Source of the DNA: JAATGI01 sp036510675
GTDB lineage: Bacteria; Pseudomonadota; Alphaproteobacteria; ATCC43930; CGMCC-115725
Reading direction: 5' to 3'
Assembly (NCBI GenBank): GCA_036510675.1
Contig: DATCDN010000044.1
Location: 1-64,000, forward strand
DNA: 64,000 nucleotides
Every line of letters starts with the position of its first letter. Positions within the stretch are counted from its first letter, which is position 1. The notes below the pieces were generated by a model that made no database searches, was not told the DNA's origin, and worked only from the letters and a program-made list of their open reading frames with translations. Of the stretch, positions 1 through 8,832 are shown piece by piece. The position numbers and the translations under genes are program-made.

Positions 1-45
1 CGCCGCAACACGTTCCCTCAGATCATTCGAATAGGCTCTCGCCAT
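1..45 (-). CDS. IS630-family transposase, N-terminal fragment cut by window edge
   Basis: Reading the minus strand from an ATG at 45-43 gives MARAYSNDLRERVAA and then the window ends. IS630/Tc1-type transposases commonly begin with a helix-turn-helix segment opening A-Y-S-x-D-L-R-E-R-V, so this is recognised as the first 15 residues of such a transposase. Only the start is visible, so intactness cannot be judged. Confidence 0.6.
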   Translation of the reverse strand, partial: MARAYSNDLRERVAA

Positions 46-140
46 CCCATGCTGACCTCCACCACAGCCAGCATCTTGAATCAGAATTCGATGCCCCGGG
101 GAATCCCCAATCGATTCCTTCCACACGAATCAGACTCTAG
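1..140 (-). mobile_element. Edge of an IS630-like insertion sequence (boundary approximate)
   Basis: The transposase start at 45 is preceded by about 90 bases without another gene, as expected for the leader of a small IS. The octamer GAATCAGA occurs at about 76-83 and again near 128-135, followed by CTAG. TA dinucleotides are the usual IS630 target, so the element may end near 135-140. The inverted terminal repeat cannot be confirmed because the other end lies outside the window. Confidence 0.35.
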
Positions 141-163
141 ACCATTTTCGGTTGGATTGACTC

Positions 164-321
164 GGTGCGTCCTTCGAGACGCGGTCCCCTCATGGTGAGC
201 GCGAGCGAAGCGAGCAGTCGAACCACGGGACCGCTCCTCAGGACGAGGACCATCACTCATGCCATGAGAAATAATCCTCATGCTGAGGAGCGCGCGCAGC
301 GCGCGTCTCGAAGCACGCACC
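164..321. repeat. Palindromic intergenic repeat, copy A
   Basis: The outer arms are complementary (GGTGCGTCCTTCGAGACGC at the left; GCGTCTCGAAGCACGCACC at the right), with nested hairpins between them. The right half, from CTCATG near 256 to 321, is nearly identical to 43279-43345 inside the nuo operon. It lies just past the recQ stop codon. Such REP-like palindromes are common in alphaproteobacterial intergenic DNA. The rest of 1-342 holds only the insertion-sequence edge described separately. Confidence 0.75.
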
Positions 322-342
322 GGGGGCAATGCAACTGAAATC

Positions 343-2193
<1,851 letters not shown>

Positions 2194-2303
2194 GTGGGCC
2201 GAATAGGCATGGATCGTTTCCCCCTGTCGCCGTTTCCATTCCAATATGATCATCTAGCCTGGACTCGGTCTTTGCCCCTAGCCTTTCCCCGGCCTCCCGA
2301 CCA

Positions 2304-2309
2304 TATAAT
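2304..2309 (+). promoter_or_regulatory. Likely -10 element of uvrA promoter
   Basis: A perfect TATAAT lies 28 bases upstream of the uvrA ATG in the recQ-uvrA gap. No good -35 box stands 16-18 bases before it. No alphaproteobacterial SOS box (GTTC-N7-GTTC) is visible in the gap, so there is no sequence sign of LexA control here. Confidence 0.4.
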
Positions 2310-2336
2310 GCGCCTCCCCAATCGAGCCGGTTGAGC

Positions 2337-5189
2337 ATGCAGGAAATCAAGGTCCGCGGCGCGCGCGAACATAATCTGAAGAATATCGATGTCGACATGC
2401 CGCGCGACGCGCTGGTGGTCATCACCGGCCTATCCGGCTCCGGCAAATCGTCACTCGCCTTCGACACGATCTATGCCGAGGGCCAGCGCCGCTATGTCGA
2501 GAGTCTCTCGGCCTATGCACGCCAGTTCCTGGAGCTGATGCAGAAGCCCGATGTCGATTCGATCGAGGGATTGTCGCCCGCGATCTCCATTGAGCAGAAG
2601 ACCACGTCGCGCAACCCCCGCTCCACCGTCGGCACCGTCACCGAGATCTACGATTATATGCGGCTGCTATTCGCGCGGGTCGGCGTGCCCTATTCGCCGG
2701 CGACCGGCCTGCCGATCGAAAGCCAGACCGTGTCCCAGATGGTGGACCGGGTGATGATTCTGCCCGAGGGCACGCGCCTCTATCTGCTGGCGCCGATGGT
2801 GCGCGGCCGCAAGGGCGAGTACCGCAAGGAACTCGCCGAGTTGCAGAAGAAAGGGTTTCAGCGCGTCAAGATCGACGGCAAGCTGGTGGAGATCGACGCC
2901 GCGCCGGCGCTGGACAAGAAGCTGAAGCACGATATTTCGGTGGTGGTGGACCGCGTGGTGGTACGCGCCGACATAAAACAGCGCCTCGCCGACAGTTTCG
3001 AGACGGCGCTGGGCCTCGCCGACGGCATCGCCATCGCCGAGAATGCCGACCGCGACGAACAGATCGTGTTCTCGGCCAAATTCGCCTGTCCGGTCTCCGG
3101 CTTCACCATTCCCGAGATCGAGCCGCGCCTGTTCTCGTTCAACAATCCCTACGGCGCCTGCCCGACCTGTGACGGGCTCGGCACCAAGCTGTTCTTCGAT
3201 CCGGAGCTGGTGGTGCCGGACGAGCGGCTATCCATGCGCGAGGGCGCGGTCGCGCCCTGGGCCAATTCGACCTCGCAATATTATCTTCAGACGCTGGACA
3301 GCATCGCGCGCCATTTCAAGCAGAGCATGACCACCCCGTGGCGTGAGTTGCCGCAGAAGATGCGCGACACCATCCTGACCGGCTCGGACGAGACGCCGAT
3401 CGCGATGAAATACGATGACGGGCGCCGCGACTACACCACCAACCGCCCGTTCGAGGGCGTCATTCCCAACATGGATCGGCGCTATCGCGAGACCGACAGC
3501 GCCTGGGTGCGCGAGGAATTGGGGCGCTATCACAACACCGCCGAATGCGAGACCTGTCACGGCAAGCGGCTCAAGCCCGAGGCGCTGGCGGTCAAGATCG
3601 ACAAGCACGACATCGCGCAAGTCAGCGAATTTTCGATCTCGGCGGCGGCGCGCTGGTTCGGTGGGCTTGCCGACAAGCTGACGGAAAAACAGAACGACAT
3701 CGCGCGCCGCATCCTGAAGGAGATCAACGACCGGCTCGGCTTTCTCGAGAATGTCGGTCTCGAATACCTGACCATGTCGCGCAGTTCCGGTACCCTCTCC
3801 GGCGGCGAGAGCCAGCGCATCCGCCTCGCCTCGCAGATCGGCTCCGGCCTGACCGGCGTGCTCTATGTGCTGGACGAGCCGTCGATCGGCCTGCATCAGC
3901 GTGACAATGACCGGCTGCTGCTGACGCTGAAGCGGCTGCGCGACATCGGCAATTCGGTGATCGTGGTGGAGCATGACGAGGAGGCGATCCGCGCGGCCGA
4001 CTATCTCATCGATATGGGGCCCGCCGCCGGAATCCATGGCGGCCACGTCATCGCCGCCGGCACGCCGGACAAAGTGCTGAACAATCCCGACAGCATCACC
4101 GGGCAATATCTCACCGGGCGGCGGCGCATCGCGGTCCCCGCCAGGCGCCGCGCGGGTCATCCGAACCAGCAACTCGAAATTCGCGGCGCGCGCGCCAACA
4201 ACCTCAAGAACATCAGCGTGGCCCTGCCGCTCGGCACCTTCACCTGCGTCACTGGCGTCTCGGGCGGCGGCAAGTCCAGCCTCATTGTCGATACGCTCTA
4301 CAAGGCGCTGGCGAAATTCCTCAACGGCGCGCGCGAGCATCCCGGCGCTCATGACGCCATCCTCGGCACCGAGCATCTCGACAAGATCGTCGATATCGAC
4401 CAGTCGCCGATCGGCCGCACCCCGCGCTCCAACCCCGCGACTTATACCGGGGCGTTCACCCCGATCCGCGACTGGTTCGCGGGCCTGCCCGAATCGAAGG
4501 CGCGCGGCTATGGGCCGGGGCGCTTCTCGTTCAACGTCAAGGGCGGACGCTGTGAGGCGTGCCAAGGCGACGGCGTCATCAAGATCGAGATGCACTTTTT
4601 GCCGGATGTCTATGTCCAGTGCGATGTCTGCCACGGCAAACGCTATAACCGCGAAACGCTCGAGGTGACGTTCAAGGATAAATCCATCGCCGGCGTGCTG
4701 GACATGACGGTCGATGAAGGCGCCGATTTCTTCAAGGCGGTGCCGTCGGTGCGCGATAAGCTGACCACGCTGCAAAAGGTCGGGCTCGGCTACATCCATG
4801 TCGGCCAGCCCGCGACCACCCTCTCCGGCGGCGAGGCCCAGCGGGTGAAATTGGCCAAGGAGCTGGCGCGCCGCGCCACCGGCAAGACGCTCTATATCCT
4901 GGACGAGCCGACCACCGGCCTCCATTTCGCCGATGTCGAAAAATTGCTCGAGGTGCTGCACACGCTGGTCGATCAGGGCAATACCGTAGTGGTGATCGAG
5001 CACAATCTCGAAGTCATCAAGACCGCCGACTGGATCATCGACCTCGGCCCCGAGGGCGGCGACAAAGGCGGCAAGGTCGTCGCCGCCGGCCCACCCGAGC
5101 ACATCGCCAACACGCCGGGATCATATACCGGCCAATACCTCCGCCCCTACCTCGCGCGCCAGGGCGAAAAGAAGAAAAAGCGGGCGTAG
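2337..5189 (+). CDS. uvrA: Excinuclease ABC subunit UvrA
   Basis: UvrA is the damage-recognition ATPase of nucleotide excision repair; it forms a dimer and loads UvrB. The protein is about 950 aa, the usual full length. Two ABC ATPase modules are visible: Walker A GLSGSGKSS near residue 32 and GVSGGGKSS in the second half, with two LSGGE signatures (TLSGGESQRIRLASQ and TLSGGEAQRVKLAKE). Zinc-module cysteine pairs appear as CPTCDGLG, CETCHGKR, CEACQGDG and CDVCHGKR. A TTG at 2331 is in frame, but GAGCC at 2324 is spaced better for the ATG at 2337. It ends in a basic tail (EKKKKRA). Confidence 0.97.
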   Translation: MQEIKVRGAREHNLKNIDVDMPRDALVVITGLSGSGKSSLAFDTIYAEGQRRYVESLSAYARQFLELMQKPDVDSIEGLSPAISIEQKTTSRNPRSTVGTVTEIYDYMRLLFARVGVPYSPATGLPIESQTVSQMVDRVMILPEGTRLYLLAPMVRGRKGEYRKELAELQKKGFQRVKIDGKLVEIDAAPALDKKLKHDISVVVDRVVVRADIKQRLADSFETALGLADGIAIAENADRDEQIVFSAKFACPVSGFTIPEIEPRLFSFNNPYGACPTCDGLGTKLFFDPELVVPDERLSMREGAVAPWANSTSQYYLQTLDSIARHFKQSMTTPWRELPQKMRDTILTGSDETPIAMKYDDGRRDYTTNRPFEGVIPNMDRRYRETDSAWVREELGRYHNTAECETCHGKRLKPEALAVKIDKHDIAQVSEFSISAAARWFGGLADKLTEKQNDIARRILKEINDRLGFLENVGLEYLTMSRSSGTLSGGESQRIRLASQIGSGLTGVLYVLDEPSIGLHQRDNDRLLLTLKRLRDIGNSVIVVEHDEEAIRAADYLIDMGPAAGIHGGHVIAAGTPDKVLNNPDSITGQYLTGRRRIAVPARRRAGHPNQQLEIRGARANNLKNISVALPLGTFTCVTGVSGGGKSSLIVDTLYKALAKFLNGAREHPGAHDAILGTEHLDKIVDIDQSPIGRTPRSNPATYTGAFTPIRDWFAGLPESKARGYGPGRFSFNVKGGRCEACQGDGVIKIEMHFLPDVYVQCDVCHGKRYNRETLEVTFKDKSIAGVLDMTVDEGADFFKAVPSVRDKLTTLQKVGLGYIHVGQPATTLSGGEAQRVKLAKELARRATGKTLYILDEPTTGLHFADVEKLLEVLHTLVDQGNTVVVIEHNLEVIKTADWIIDLGPEGGDKGGKVVAAGPPEHIANTPGSYTGQYLRPYLARQGEKKKKRA

Positions 5190-5355
5190 GGAACGAACCT
5201 CCAAGGAACAGTTTCCCGTTCCGGCGAAAGCCGGACACCGTTCGCGCGGTCGCGGCTTATTTCGCGTAGCGGCTCGCGCCATTCGCGAAATTCAGCTATA
5301 AGTAGCCTCGGAGCGAGCCTATTCTCGCTGTGGCATTGATCGGGGGAGAGAGAAC

Positions 5356-5796
5356 GTGACCATACCGACGCTTCCTTTGAAATTTATTATCGGCGGTCTG
5401 GGGACAGCGCTTTATTTGGTATTGTCACTTTCCAGTCACGCACAACCGAGCGTCCCAGTTACATGCGCAGCATTAGTTGCGAAAATGCCGGCTGCGGCAA
5501 GAGCCCCCGATCTCCACGAACTTTGTGGAGATTTCATTAACAGCCAGAACTTTGCCATTGTGTTCAGCAACGGCCCGTCACCCACTATCTATTTCATCAC
5601 CGAACACATGGTCACGGGACACATGGCAGCAGCGTCCACCACAGGTATTTTTGCCGACGGCTTGCTGAGTTGGCATGCCTTCGATGGACACTACAGTTAC
5701 TATTTCAGAGTTCAGCCGGAAACTGGCGGTATTCTGAAAGAGGATATCGGCCAGCACACTCACTACCAATCGGCCCCAATCACGAAGGTACAGTAG
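5356..5796 (+). CDS. Small secreted protein of unknown function
   Basis: This 146-aa protein is not recognised. It starts at GTG behind a strong purine-rich ribosome site (GGGGGAGAGAG). The N-terminus has a hydrophobic stretch (residues about 9-27) ending S-S-H-A-Q, a plausible Sec signal peptide cleaved near residue 29, so the mature protein would be about 117 aa and periplasmic or secreted. Two cysteines (in VTCAAL and HELCGD) could form a disulfide. The C-terminal half is rich in His, Tyr and Phe. Codon use is less GC-biased than in uvrA, consistent with an accessory gene. It stands alone between uvrA and a repeat cluster. Confidence 0.6.
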   Translation: MTIPTLPLKFIIGGLGTALYLVLSLSSHAQPSVPVTCAALVAKMPAAARAPDLHELCGDFINSQNFAIVFSNGPSPTIYFITEHMVTGHMAAASTTGIFADGLLSWHAFDGHYSYYFRVQPETGGILKEDIGQHTHYQSAPITKVQ

Positions 5797-5799
5797 CGC

Positions 5800-5876
5800 G
5801 TAGGGCGGATTAGCGCAGCGTAATCCGCCTTTTCCTTCCGCACGTCACGCAAGGGGCGGATTGAAATCCGCCCTAC
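5800..5876. repeat. Palindromic repeat, also terminator-like
   Basis: The element is bounded by GTAGGGCGGATT and AATCCGCCCTAC. Inside it are two hairpins: GGCGGATTA / TAATCCGCC (5804-5829) followed by TTTT, and GGGCGGATT / AATCCGCCC (5854-5873). The first sits about 8 bases past the stop of the secreted-protein gene and could terminate its transcript. From memory this is a widespread proteobacterial intergenic repeat type. Confidence 0.75.
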
Positions 5877-5899
5877 ACCACTTCGCTCGTCTCCTCGCC

Positions 5900-5962
5900 A
5901 TACCGGCGAACGCCGGTATCCATCGTGCCGTTTGAGGAATGGACCCCGACTTTCGTCGGGGT
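5900..5962. repeat. Pair of short GC palindromes
   Basis: ATACCGGCG-AA-CGCCGGTAT (5900-5919) and ACCCCGAC-TTTC-GTCGGGGT (5943-5962) are two perfect hairpins about 23 bases apart. They resemble REP units. A related short hairpin, CCGGCGAAAGCCGG, lies past uvrA near 5221-5234. Confidence 0.65.
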
Positions 5963-5991
5963 GGGGAAACCGGGAATCCCGAACGCCGGTG

Positions 5992-6110
5992 GGTCCCTCG
6001 AATGTGCACTGGCGCGCGCGCTCGGGATGAGGCGATATTTTTCAGTATTGAGGTACGAACGGATTCCCAACTACCCTCATCCCGAGCGCGCGGCGAGCAT
6101 TTCGAGGGAC
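5992..6110. repeat. Long imperfect inverted repeat
   Basis: The left arm (GTCCCTCGAA... to GCGCTCGGGATGAGG, 5992-6032) pairs imperfectly with the right arm (CCTCATCCCGAGCGC... to TTCGAGGGAC, 6074-6110). The spacer of about 40 bases is AT-richer. With the two preceding elements it fills most of the 370-base gap 5797-6166, in which I see no gene. Confidence 0.65.
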
Positions 6111-6166
6111 GCACGATTACGCTTTTCCGCGCCGAAGGCGTATATTGACCCAGATGGGAGTAGGCC

Positions 6167-6415
6167 ATGGACGATTTGGTGATGGTGCAAATCCTGGTGT
6201 CTCGCGAGGCGGCGGCGGCGCTGGAGGATGATTCGCGGCGCCAGACGGTCGGCAAGCTGGTCAGCGATCTACTCCGTCCCGCGACACCACAAGATGATCC
6301 TTTGGCCAAGCTGATCGCGGAGGTCAAAATCGAGGCGCGCGCGGACGAGTTGACCGACGACGCGATCAACACCGAGCTTGCCACCTACAATGCCGAAAAT
6401 CGATTTCGACGCTAG
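6167..6415 (+). CDS. Antitoxin-like protein of a PIN-toxin (VapBC-like) module
   Basis: This 82-aa acidic protein resembles the short antitoxins found upstream of COG1569-type PIN toxins in alphaproteobacteria, recognised by the pattern RRQTVGKLVSDLLRP in the middle and an acidic helix with ELATYNAE at the end. Such antitoxins bind the toxin through the C-terminal helix and repress their own promoter. The ATG is preceded by GGGAGTAGG. Its 3' end overlaps the start of a wrecked PIN-toxin gene by 26 bases, the usual arrangement of an intact pair. With the toxin destroyed, this would be a surviving orphan antitoxin. The assignment rests on pattern recognition, not a search. Confidence 0.6.
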   Translation: MDDLVMVQILVSREAAAALEDDSRRQTVGKLVSDLLRPATPQDDPLAKLIAEVKIEARADELTDDAINTELATYNAENRFRR

Positions 6416-6533
6416 GTCGCTCGTCGGCGCCTTGCTGAAATCTGGTACCATTCCCGAGCGTGCGTTGCTGCTCGCGCAGTCACGAATCGCTATGCAGATT
6501 ATGTCGCCCGATTTGAGCCGACCCCGCCACTAA
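6390..6533 (+). pseudogene. Remnant of a PIN-domain toxin gene
   Basis: An ATG overlapping the antitoxin opens MPKIDFDARSLVGALLKSGT, then IPERALLLAQ, which looks like the N-terminus of a COG1569 PIN toxin including the first catalytic Asp (FDA). After about 29 codons the similarity stops and the frame ends at 6531-6533. In another frame the same stretch reads NRYADYVARFEPTPPLT, which looks like an internal segment of the same toxin family. This fits an internal deletion with frame loss plus loss of the 3' half, where the remaining catalytic acids would lie. Confidence 0.6.
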
Positions 6534-6534
6534 C

Positions 6535-6963
6535 ATGACAAACACGAACGACGCCTCCCTCATCGGTTCCTGGAAGCTCGTCTCGATGCGGTTCGAGTTT
6601 TCCGACAATGGCGAGCGGGCCGATATGTTCGGGCCGCGGCCGCTGGGGCGGCTGGTGCTGACCCGTGGCGGGCAGATGGTCGCGGTCATCACGCCGGGTG
6701 GGCGGGCGCGGCCGAAGCCCGATGCCGACTACGCCGCACTGTTTCAAAACCTGTGCTGCTATTCCGGCCGCTACCGGATCGAGGGCGATCGGTTCGTCAC
6801 TGATGTCGATGTCGCGTGGCATCCGGCCTGGGAAGGCTCGGCACAGCGGCGCACCTTCACGCTCGACGGCGATCATCTGTGGATCGCGACCGCGCACACC
6901 GACCGCCCGACCTATTATCCCGGCCGCGCCGGCCGTGGTGTGCTGACCTGGGTGCGGGAGTAA
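6535..6963 (+). CDS. Lipocalin-like domain protein
   Basis: This 142-aa protein has the pattern of the lipocalin-like family (PF13924): the opening LIGSWKLVS, the strand GRLVLTRGGQMVAVI, a central YSGRYRIEGDRFVTDVDVAWHPAW and a closing beta strand GRGVLTWVRE. Members are small beta-barrel proteins, mostly uncharacterised, sometimes beside small-molecule or polyketide enzymes. No signal peptide is seen, so a cytoplasmic location is inferred. It begins two bases after the toxin-remnant stop and converges on the carbonic anhydrase gene with a 12-base gap. The substrate is unknown. Confidence 0.7.
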   Translation: MTNTNDASLIGSWKLVSMRFEFSDNGERADMFGPRPLGRLVLTRGGQMVAVITPGGRARPKPDADYAALFQNLCCYSGRYRIEGDRFVTDVDVAWHPAWEGSAQRRTFTLDGDHLWIATAHTDRPTYYPGRAGRGVLTWVRE

Positions 6964-6975
6964 AGTCGATAGCGG

Positions 6976-7611
6976 CTAACGCTGCGGCGCCGCCGCCTCC
7001 GCCGCGTTCCGCACCGTGGTGCCGAGGTCTTTGATCACGCCGTCGGCCAGCGAATAGCACCAGCCATGCACCGTCAGCGCCGCGCCCCTCTCCCACGCGT
7101 CGAGGACGAAGGGGTTGGTCGCGACATTCTCGACCTGACGCAGCACGTTCAATTCGCACAGCCGGTCGTGGCGCGCGGCCTCGGTCGGCAGCGCGGCAAG
7201 CGCCGTGGCATGGATGCGCGCCAGCTCGCGGATCGGCGACAGCCAGTGATCGATCAGGCCGAGCCGCTGGTCCAGCAGTGCGGCGCGCACGCCGCCGCAG
7301 CCATAATGGCCGACCACCAGAACGTGGCTGACCTTCAGCACCTGCACCGCGTATTGCAGGACCGACAGGTAATTGGCGTCCTGAGGCGGCGCCAGATTGG
7401 CGATGTTGCGATGGACGAACATCTCGCCCGGGTCGAGACCGACAATCTCGTTGGCCGGCACGCGGCTGTCGGAACAGCCGATCCACAGATAGGCCGGATT
7501 CTGCTGCGCCACCAGGCGGCGGAAGAATCCGGGATCGGCCGCCCGCTTGCCGTCGGCCCATGTCCGGTTATTGGCAAGCAAATCGGCGATGGTGGGGATC
7601 GACGCGGCCAT
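6976..7611 (-). CDS. Beta-class carbonic anhydrase
   Basis: It interconverts CO2 and bicarbonate in the cytoplasm. The 211-aa length is normal for the family. Zinc ligands are visible as Cys46 and His102/Cys105 (motifs CSDSR and HYGCGG), with the Asp48-Arg50 dyad in CSDSR. The C-terminal helix with VHGWCYSLADG is typical of bacterial beta enzymes. It is divergent from the dioxygenase gene across a 302-base gap and convergent with the lipocalin-like gene. Bicarbonate supply to biotin-dependent carboxylases is the usual role. Confidence 0.93.
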   Translation of the reverse strand: MAASIPTIADLLANNRTWADGKRAADPGFFRRLVAQQNPAYLWIGCSDSRVPANEIVGLDPGEMFVHRNIANLAPPQDANYLSVLQYAVQVLKVSHVLVVGHYGCGGVRAALLDQRLGLIDHWLSPIRELARIHATALAALPTEAARHDRLCELNVLRQVENVATNPFVLDAWERGAALTVHGWCYSLADGVIKDLGTTVRNAAEAAAPQR

Positions 7612-7913
7612 GGAATCCTGCGAATGCGCAACGCGACCATAAAGTCGTCGGGCGCGCCCGTCTACCGGCTCTTGAAACCGACGCCTCCGGGGTTACATGA
7701 AGTGCGCGGGGAACGCCTCCGGCGGGTGGGACGGACAATCGCTCAAATAAAAAATTCGCGGAACGAACCCAATATTTCTCGGCGGTACAGCATGTTGGGC
7801 TTTGAAACGAAGCCAATTGGAAGCCAATAACCCGGCAAAATCCCCAGCTTCGGCGCGCGTCGCGCCATGCTAAACAGGGATCAACGAACGGACCGCCCGA
7901 GGGGATCGCCGCC
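7612..7913. other. Divergent intergenic region
   Basis: This 302-base gap between carbonic anhydrase (minus) and the dioxygenase (plus) must hold both promoters. The half near 7740-7830 is AT-richer and carries the near-repeat GAAGCCAATTGG / GAAGCCAATAAC (7809-7831). I see no ORF with a ribosome site, RNA gene or strong hairpin. Confidence 0.5.
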
Positions 7914-8735
7914 ATGACCAATGCCAGTCGCCAGCCCACCTTGTTCATTCCGCATGGCGGGGGGCCGTGCTTTTTCATGGAGCCATCGCCGCCGCTGCCT
8001 AAGGATTTATGGGACGGGCTCGCCGCCTATCTTCGGGGTATCGACACCGCGCTGGGTGCGCGGCCCAAGGCGGTGCTGGTGGTCTCCGGTCATTGGGAAA
8101 TGCCCCAGCCAACAGTCAATACGGCGCAAAATCATACCCTGTTGTTCGACTATTATGGCTTCCCTGAGCACACATATCGCCTGACTTATCCCGCGCATAA
8201 TTCGCCGGCGACGGTGGCGCGGATCGAGGAACTTCTGTCGTCGGCCGGCTATCGCATGGGCGAGGACGATAAGCGCGGGCTGGACCACGGCGTATTCGTG
8301 CCGTTCAAGCTGATCTATCCCGAGGCCGACGTGCCGCTGATCCAGTTGTCGCTGCTGGCGAGCCTCGATGCCGCCGCGCATATCCGGCTGGGCCAGGCGC
8401 TGGCGCCGTTGCGCGACGAGGGCGTGCTGATCGTCGGCTCCGGCATGAGCTATCACAATCTGCGCGCCATGTACGTGCAGCGGCCGGACATCGACGACGC
8501 GGTGGCCCAGTTCGACGGCTGGCTGACCGAGGCCGCGACCGACGCCGACCCGGAGCGCCGCAACGCCAAGCTGGTGGCTTGGGAGAACGCACCGGCGGCG
8601 CGGTTCTGTCATCCGCGCGAGGAACATCTGCTGCCGCTTCACGTCGCGGCGGGCGCGGCCGGGGCGGATGTCGGACGCCACGCATTCGGCGGCACGATCC
8701 TCGGCAAGGCGCTGTCGGGCTATCAATTCGGCTGA
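7914..8735 (+). CDS. Class III extradiol ring-cleavage dioxygenase (LigB/DODA family)
   Basis: Family members open catechol-type rings next to the hydroxyls using a non-heme metal; bacterial YgiD-like enzymes act on 4,5-DOPA. The 273-aa protein shows the metal-site histidines in the order expected: FIPHGGGP (His14), VSGHWE, LDHGVFVP, and HPREEHLLPLH near the C-terminus, plus GSGMSYHN. The start is supported by GAGGGGAT ahead of the ATG. It is single-gene, followed by a strong terminator. The true substrate is not evident; it could be any aromatic diol. Confidence 0.85.
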   Translation: MTNASRQPTLFIPHGGGPCFFMEPSPPLPKDLWDGLAAYLRGIDTALGARPKAVLVVSGHWEMPQPTVNTAQNHTLLFDYYGFPEHTYRLTYPAHNSPATVARIEELLSSAGYRMGEDDKRGLDHGVFVPFKLIYPEADVPLIQLSLLASLDAAAHIRLGQALAPLRDEGVLIVGSGMSYHNLRAMYVQRPDIDDAVAQFDGWLTEAATDADPERRNAKLVAWENAPAARFCHPREEHLLPLHVAAGAAGADVGRHAFGGTILGKALSGYQFG

Positions 8736-8802
8736 GACATTGTGTAACCAGTCCTTCGGCCCGGTGATCCGCGCCATGTCGTTCGGTATTTTCTGGAGAA
8801 TG

Positions 8803-8829
8803 GGGCGGCGCCGCGGCGCCGCCCTTTTT
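8803..8829 (+). terminator. Rho-independent terminator of the dioxygenase gene
   Basis: GGGCGGCGCC and GGCGCCGCCC form a 10-bp perfect GC stem with a 2-base loop, followed at once by TTTTT. It sits about 70 bases after the stop and directly before the convergent aldehyde dehydrogenase stop. Confidence 0.85.
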
Positions 8830-8832
8830 GTC

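Noticed and set aside
2194..2336. Search for an SOS (LexA) box before uvrA and recQ
   Set aside because: No GTTC-N7-GTTC or close variant is present in the gap, so LexA control is not claimed.
5845..6384. Minus-strand frame across the repeat cluster and antitoxin gene
   Set aside because: Most of it is palindromic repeat sequence, and the remainder is antisense to the better supported antitoxin ORF.
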